A stretch of DNA of 41,140 nt from the NCBI GenBank assembly GCA_016866975.1, contig VGKP01000007.1, positions 1 to 41,140 of the forward strand. Reading direction: 5' to 3'. Position numbers and translations under genes: made by a program. Below, one piece after another: positions 36,342 to 41,140 of this stretch (position 1 is the first letter of the stretch; every line of letters begins with the position of its first letter). A model generated the notes under the pieces. That model searched no databases. It was given only the letters and a program-made list of their open reading frames with translations, and was not told the origin of the DNA. The stretch comes from Candidatus Pacearchaeota archaeon (GTDB lineage Archaea; Nanobdellota; Nanobdellia; Pacearchaeales; GW2011-AR1).

Positions 36342-37016
36342 TGCGACGTATATAAGAAGTTCTTTATATGCCTTGTCATCAGATTAGCAATTATGTTTTC
36401 ATTATGAAGTTACAACAGACCGAAAGGTTTAAATATACTTCCTGTATAGTAATACTATCACCTCTTTTTCCCAGGAGAGGACGTTTCATCGCTCTTTTTG
36501 ATTGATGGGACCTCCTCTCTATGGGTTTATTACTCAGTGTATAACCTTACAAGTTATATAATGACCATACTCGTCTAGAATCGAGAAGATGGAAACTTAT
36601 TCTGAGTATAAAAAAGGCGAAATAGAGGCAGTGTTCGCGATACTGCCTCCTAAAGATAAAAAGATACGTGTTCATGGCTAGGAGCGTGCTATGAGTGGGA
36701 GAGAATTCTTAATTTGGGCGAACAGATGCAATGCAGTGAGCCAGTTAATGCCTGTTATCTTCTTTTTCGATTACGTTAGTTCCGAAAAATTCCGACCTCG
36801 AAAAATAAATTTGGGAAAAAAGCGAGCCGAGCAGTTTTCCGTTAAATTCCTGTTAGTTGCGTCGCCAGCTTATGAGCGAAGCACAGTTCTGGCGACCTGC
36901 ATCCGCGGAGTAATTTTTAGGGACGTCAAAGAGCGTTAGCGATACATCAAGTAAAAGAATAAAGAGCTTTGGTGCCGATTAGCTTATTAACTTTATAGTA
37001 GTTATTAATAGAAAGA

Positions 37017-37026
37017 TTTATAAAAT
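37017..37026 (+). promoter_or_regulatory. TATA-box promoter of module 1 ORF
   Basis: GAAAGATTTATAAAATAA ~30 nt upstream of ATG 37051. Confidence 0.55.
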
Positions 37027-37050
37027 AATCAATTTTCTTATTGTTACAAA

Positions 37051-37530
37051 ATGACATTAGTTATGAAATATGAAAAAGGGTATTGCCCTCGACCTAGTGA
37101 AGTATCGGTAAGACTACTACCTGTTTTAGCTTCTGAAGCTATTCCTGTAAAAATATCAGATATAACTAATCGTACATATATGGGAAGAGAGTATCATGTT
37201 TTAGGTGTTATGAATTACAGAGGAAAAGATTATAACATATTACTATCTGAGAAAGGAATTGCAAGAGCGGAAGTACATACTTCCACTATTTTTAATGCAA
37301 TGGGTACAGATTATGTTGACGGAATTTTGCCTTTTCTTGAAGTTGGTAGGGAGCTAGCTCCAGGACATTCATTTCCAATTGCCAACTTAGCCTTTGAACC
37401 TGATTCTGAAAGACATCAATTTCTAAGAAGAATAGCACAAAGATTTAAAAGTGAAATGCCTAGACTTGAAACATTAGCACTAGCACATCAACCAGATGGA
37501 GAGCGTGATTGGGTTTATGAAATCCTTTAA
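37051..37530 (+). CDS. Hypothetical protein (module 1)
   Basis: 159-aa ORF with its own promoter; no family recognised. Confidence 0.6.
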   Translation: MTLVMKYEKGYCPRPSEVSVRLLPVLASEAIPVKISDITNRTYMGREYHVLGVMNYRGKDYNILLSEKGIARAEVHTSTIFNAMGTDYVDGILPFLEVGRELAPGHSFPIANLAFEPDSERHQFLRRIAQRFKSEMPRLETLALAHQPDGERDWVYEIL

Positions 37531-37573
37531 GCCCCAAAGCCCTTCTTTTTTCTAAGTCCCTAAAAATTATTAC

Positions 37574-37656
37574 AACTAAAATCGCGATTATCTGAAGTTT
37601 CATCAAGTGAAATTTGGGTGAGGACTGCAAGTCCGAAATAGATAATCGCTGTTATC
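37574..37656. repeat. Covarying stem-loop site B (between modules 1 and 2)
   Basis: ACTAAAATC-GCGATTATCT...AATTTGGG-hairpin...AGATAATCGC-TGTTAT; perfect 10-bp stem. Confidence 0.75.
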
Positions 37657-37852
37657 AGCCCAGAGCCTAAGGCGAGAGCCCGCAAGACATGACGAGGAGC
37701 GAAGCAGAGAAAGTAAAATTTTAATTGTTAATTATAGATAATACCGAAGGCTCTATTTTTTCAGAGCGGGGGAGCCTCTACTATTCAAGTAGTAACTTAA
37801 TAATAGTAAAAATAGATAATTTTATAAAGGAACAGAATATTCTTCGGTTTAT

Positions 37853-38374
37853 ATGAAAACCGAAAAAGATATATTTGGCAAAGCATTACATCATAATATG
37901 AATAAAGAAGATAAACCAAAATTTGATTTGCCAAAAAGAGATGGTTCTCCTAGTTTGAACCATAGAGATTTTTTTGTTAATACAAAAACTGGAAAACCTT
38001 ATTTTGATGCATATATAGGTTTCTTATTAAAAAGAAAAGAGGAAGTCGAATCAGAAGATACTTCTAGAATAGATGAATTTTTGAAAAAAAAAGTCGGTTT
38101 GAACTATGAAGAATTTGTTAATTATTCTAAACCAGAAGAAATTGTGGAAGATTCATATGGATTGTTTAGAAGAAAATCTATTAGAAGATCTTTGTTTAAA
38201 TTTAGATCAAGAGTATATTTAGAGGCATTATGTGACCTTGATGAAAGAGGCGAAGATATTCAATTAGTTTTAGATGATATTAGAACGGAATATGTTCCAA
38301 CACTGAAGAAACATGAAGGAAAAGAACCAACCTTTGAAGCAATTTATGCCGCATTAAAAAAAGTCATAAATTAA
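37853..38374 (+). CDS. Hypothetical protein (module 2)
   Basis: 173-aa ORF, TATA TTTTATAAAG ~30 nt upstream; 3' end overlaps the convergent gene by 11 nt. Confidence 0.6.
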   Translation: MKTEKDIFGKALHHNMNKEDKPKFDLPKRDGSPSLNHRDFFVNTKTGKPYFDAYIGFLLKRKEEVESEDTSRIDEFLKKKVGLNYEEFVNYSKPEEIVEDSYGLFRRKSIRRSLFKFRSRVYLEALCDLDERGEDIQLVLDDIRTEYVPTLKKHEGKEPTFEAIYAALKKVIN

Positions 38375-39383
38375 AATGTTGTGAATTATATTTTGCACCC
38401 CCTTTAACTTCTTTCCAACCAGCTTTTTTTGAGAACAATTTAAATGCTTCGATCGATTGTTTAACAAAATTATCGGGTTCATATGGGCCTCCAACATCAG
38501 TTTCTAGTTTTGCGTAGTGTCCCGAATCCGCATTATATCTTTTAATTAAACCATCTTTTATGGTGACTTCTCCAGCACCATAGACATCTAAACCTCTTGC
38601 CAAAGTAGAATGAGGGAGAGTTGTTTTTCTTTTATCAATTTTCTTGTGTCTTTTCCCACTCCCCAAATCAGAAGACATTTGATACATATCATGGATCATA
38701 CCAAAAAAATTTCCTGCTTCATCAACCCCTCCTCTATTTCCAACAATAAAATTTCCTTCTTTATCAACTACCCAAATATACTCTCCATCTGCAAGTTCAT
38801 TAAAATGTTCTAATTTTCCATTTTTAATATGAGAATTTACTTCAATTACTCTCCCACCTCCTGCGGCGTGAGGTTCATAAAATTGTTCCTCGTAAGAATT
38901 TCTTCTATTAATAGTTTCACCTCTGTGATCTTTTCTAAACTTATTAAAATCTTCTGAGATATATGGTAAAATTTTACCACGTTTAGTTATCATTCTTTCT
39001 ATTCTCTCTTGGACCGGAGTGTTTTTATGTCCTGGAAAATCTTTTGATTCGTTTAGGTAGCCTAATCCAGTCGATTTTCCAGTTTTTTTATCCACTCTTT
39101 TATCTATCGGTTCAGAATCAGGGGATACGTGATAAGGGATCCAGTGATGCTCTTTTGCAATTTCTTCAGCTTCTTCCAATCTTTTTTCTAATCTTTCTCC
39201 ACCAACAAAAAACATCGCAGAAACTAAAATAAAAACAATTCCGAAAATAAAACTAAATCCAGAAGAAATATTTGAAACTCCTACAACTGCTCCAGTAATA
39301 TCTGTTTTTGAATTCAATAAGAAGAAAATTCCAATAAGTAAAAATGTTAAACTCAAAAACCTAAAGTGTTTTTTCTTCATCAT
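38364..39383 (-). CDS. Membrane-anchored protein with polymorphic-toxin/effector-like C-terminal domain (module 2)
   Basis: Two N-terminal TM segments; C-terminal LPHSTLARGLDVYGAGEVTIKDGLIKRYNADSGHYAKLE resembles the 'HSxLAxGxxVxxAGExxIxxGxIxxxxNxSGHYxP' signature of bacterial/eukaryotic effector-type domains. Confidence 0.6.
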   Translation of the reverse strand: MMKKKHFRFLSLTFLLIGIFFLLNSKTDITGAVVGVSNISSGFSFIFGIVFILVSAMFFVGGERLEKRLEEAEEIAKEHHWIPYHVSPDSEPIDKRVDKKTGKSTGLGYLNESKDFPGHKNTPVQERIERMITKRGKILPYISEDFNKFRKDHRGETINRRNSYEEQFYEPHAAGGGRVIEVNSHIKNGKLEHFNELADGEYIWVVDKEGNFIVGNRGGVDEAGNFFGMIHDMYQMSSDLGSGKRHKKIDKRKTTLPHSTLARGLDVYGAGEVTIKDGLIKRYNADSGHYAKLETDVGGPYEPDNFVKQSIEAFKLFSKKAGWKEVKGGAKYNSQHFNL

Positions 39384-39487
39384 ATAATGAATAAAGAAGA
39401 AAGGTTAAAAAGATATCGTATTGCGTGAGCGAAGCAAACGCAATATGGGCTCCCCGGCTCGTTTCTAACAATTAAAATTTTATTTCT

Positions 39488-39597
39488 ACTAACATCGCAC
39501 TTTAACAAAGTTTTTCTGACTATATAAAAATAATATTATTGCCGAAAAATTTGGGGAAAACATGAGCTGAATGTTTTCCTGTTAAAGTGCTGTTATG
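39488..39597. repeat. Covarying stem-loop site A (between modules 2 and 3)
   Basis: TAACA-tc-GCACTTTAAC (39490-39506) pairs with GTTAAAGTGC-TGTTA (39581-39595); internal ATTTGGG and GGAAAACA/TGTTTTCC hairpin. Confidence 0.8.
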
Positions 39598-39665
39598 CGA
39601 GGGTAAAATTCTGAGAAAATTTTAAGCGCAGCGCCCCCGAGGATTTTCTTAGAAAATTCGAAGCG

Positions 39666-40285
39666 TTTGTGAGTGTGCGTGGGTGGTCGGGGGCTTGGAG
39701 GAGGGCAAGCCAGTTAATAGTATAGAGAGATTGTTGCGAGTGAATATTAGTAGGTGGGGGCTGACTTATTAGTTTCAGTTAGGCGGAAGTTTGTGCGAAG
39801 ATTTATAAATAAGAAAATCATTATTAATTTATCATGGCAAAAAAAGAAGGAACTCAAAGACCAATTTTAGTTACGATTATATGCATTCTAGGATTCATTG
39901 GATTTCCGTTATCATTAATTGCAGCAGTTATTGGAATGTCTGCAGTAAGTTTAGTTCCGAATGTAGAGCTTATGCCTTTATGGTATTCTATCTTTGCGAT
40001 AATTCTTGCATTGCTATATCTTCCAGCACTTATCTACATTTGGAAGATGAAAAAAATAGGATTGATAGCCTATACTGCTTTAGCAGTTATTGATTACGCA
40101 GTTGGTTTTGCTTCTGGATTTGCGAGTATTTCTGGTTTAGTTGTTTCTGCAATTTTTATAGGCCTGCTTTACACACAATTTAAGAAGATGAATTAGTCCG
40201 TCGTGTCAGCCCCCACTGTTCTTTCTTTAGAAATTATTTTTTATGTCGAGCGACAATCTCCATACTAGGGGAGCACACTCACAAA
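39666..40285. mobile_element. IR-bracketed module 3
   Basis: Outer IR TTTGTGAGTGTGC 39666-39678 / GCACACTCACAAA 40273-40285 (13/13). Inner IR GTGGGGGCTGAC 39754-39765 / GTCAGCCCCCAC 40205-40216 (12/12). Partial homology between arms (TAGTAT..GAGATTGT.GC). Confidence 0.65.
39834..40196 (+). CDS. Small multi-TM membrane protein (module 3)
   Basis: 120 aa, about four hydrophobic segments; TATA GATTTATAAATAAG ~30 nt upstream. Confidence 0.65.
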   Translation: MAKKEGTQRPILVTIICILGFIGFPLSLIAAVIGMSAVSLVPNVELMPLWYSIFAIILALLYLPALIYIWKMKKIGLIAYTALAVIDYAVGFASGFASISGLVVSAIFIGLLYTQFKKMN

Positions 40286-40381
40286 TGTCGTAAAACACAA
40301 TGGATATAGAAATTCTTTAGAATTAATATATCTATATAGGATATATAGTGACCTATAAATAGCTAATAGGTTTGAAAGAAA

Positions 40382-40592
40382 ATGGATGCTAGAGAAGAAG
40401 ATTTCTTGAATAAGCTTCACGAGCATCTTAAACTGAGAAATTATTCATCTGTTAATGCCTTTCTTAGGGGCTTATCTCTTTAATCTGGCTACTGCAAGAA
40501 AAGATCTTAGGGGAGATAACGTTTCCATACCTAAAGTGGATACTTTTAGAAAGAGATTATTAAGGAATGAGATAAAAAGCCATTTTGCATAA
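40382..40592 (+). pseudogene. Frameshifted small ORF
   Basis: MDAREEDFLNKLHEHLKLRNYSSVNAFLRGLSL* then, in another frame, NLATARKDLRGDNVSIPKVDTFRKRLLRNEIKSHFA*; TATA CCTATAAATAG upstream. Confidence 0.45.
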
Positions 40593-40730
40593 CCCCACAC
40601 TTATATTCTCACTGAGTAAGTTCCCCTCTCTATGGGTTTGAAACTGATTACGTTTAAGGTTGATTCTTCAATCCTTTCCTAACCTTTGTGAAGGCGGAGA
40701 GGCTATCCGAATCGCATAAAGAGGTGATTG

Positions 40731-41140
40731 ATGTTCATTCTTGACAACCATAATACTCTTAAAGCGAAAATTCTTGCCTTTGTAATGAGCTTGGTAAAAA
40801 AGCTGATGGTCACTACTTTGTTGGCTTCTTCTATTTTTGGAGATATTACTGCCCCCCTGCCTGCTAGACAAAGCCATTCATTGACAGGAGAGAGCTATAA
40901 TGTAGTCGCTCCGCAGACTCGATTGAAAGATTATGTATATATAGGACATTTCAACGATTCAAATAAGAATGGCAAAAAGGATTTTGAAGAACCGATGGTA
41001 TTCCAGCCATATTGGGAAAGACCGGTATTGTCTGAAGGACATGTAGTGAATATCATACTTCCTCATCAAGAATCTCAAGTCAGGATGATTGTGAAAGAGG
41101 CGTATAGCAGGTCAATATTGTTCGATTTCAATGTCATCTC
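40731..41140 (+). CDS. Hypothetical secreted or anchored protein, truncated by the window end
   Basis: Frame open from ATG 40731 to the window edge: ...AFVMSLVKKLMVTTLLASSIFGDITAPLPARQSH...GHFNDSNKNGKKDFEEPMVFQPYWERPVLSEGHVVNIILPHQESQVRMIVKEAYSRSILFDFNVI. Absent from the ORF track because it has no stop. Confidence 0.55.
   Translation, partial: MFILDNHNTLKAKILAFVMSLVKKLMVTTLLASSIFGDITAPLPARQSHSLTGESYNVVAPQTRLKDYVYIGHFNDSNKNGKKDFEEPMVFQPYWERPVLSEGHVVNIILPHQESQVRMIVKEAYSRSILFDFNVI

Larger units (their letters stand above)
36911..37569. mobile_element. IR-bracketed module 1
   Basis: Outer IR TAATTTTTAGGGAC 36911-36924 / GTCCCTAAAAATTA 37556-37569 (14/14). Inner IR GCTTTGGTGC 36966-36975 / GCCCCAAAGC 37531-37540 (9/10). 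Confidence 0.6.
37714..39482. mobile_element. IR-bracketed module 2
   Basis: Outer IR TAAAATTTTAATTGTTA 37714-37730 / TAACAATTAAAATTTTA 39466-39482 (17/17). Inner IR GAGCGGGGGAGCC 37764-37776 / GGCTCCCCGGCTC 39448-39460 (12/13). Confidence 0.65.

Noticed and set aside
36691-36939. 82-aa ORF (MSGREFLIWANRCNAVSQLM...)
   Set aside because: It overlaps the structured ATTTGGG/TGTTA repeats C and D and the GTCGCCAG hairpin; no homology or coding bias.
39044-39232. Small plus-strand ORFs opposite the module 2 effector-like gene
   Set aside because: Antisense to a well-supported longer ORF, with no promoter or homology.

Overview
This looks like an archaeal chromosome segment, most likely DPANN (Woese-/Pacearchaeota-like). 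The evidence is TATA/BRE-type promoters, archaeal TruD, XerA, RpoH and uS7/uS12, and a tRNA intron at position 37/38. Core content on the minus strand is an RNA polymerase/ribosomal block: rpoH, rpoB, an unsplit rpoA (A'+A''), nusA, rps12 and rps7, with two orphan ORFs inserted. Other core genes are hisS, scpA, truD, a bacterial-type tgt, msrA, xerA and four tRNAs (Pro-GGG, Ser-CGA, intron-containing Leu-UAA, His-GTG). The most unusual region is 36.4-40.7 kb. It holds three consecutive modules of one or two orphan genes. Each module is bracketed by its own nested outer and inner inverted repeats. The modules are separated by a recurring, covarying stem-loop site (TAAMA-TC-GC...ATTTGGG...GC-TGTTA) that resembles but does not match integron attC sites. 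One module encodes a membrane-anchored protein with a toxin/effector-like C-terminus plus a convergent small gene. The window also contains a dispersed family of ~110-130 bp two-domain hairpin elements, a related hairpin/TCAACCCTCC element found at three tRNA loci (including inside a tRNA-Leu intron), and a perfect 45-bp tandem array that multiplies TATA-like boxes upstream of tRNA-Pro. There is a Fur/CooC-like/HxHxH metal-handling cluster, and several gene-remnant zones. All assignments come from reading the sequence; no database search was run.
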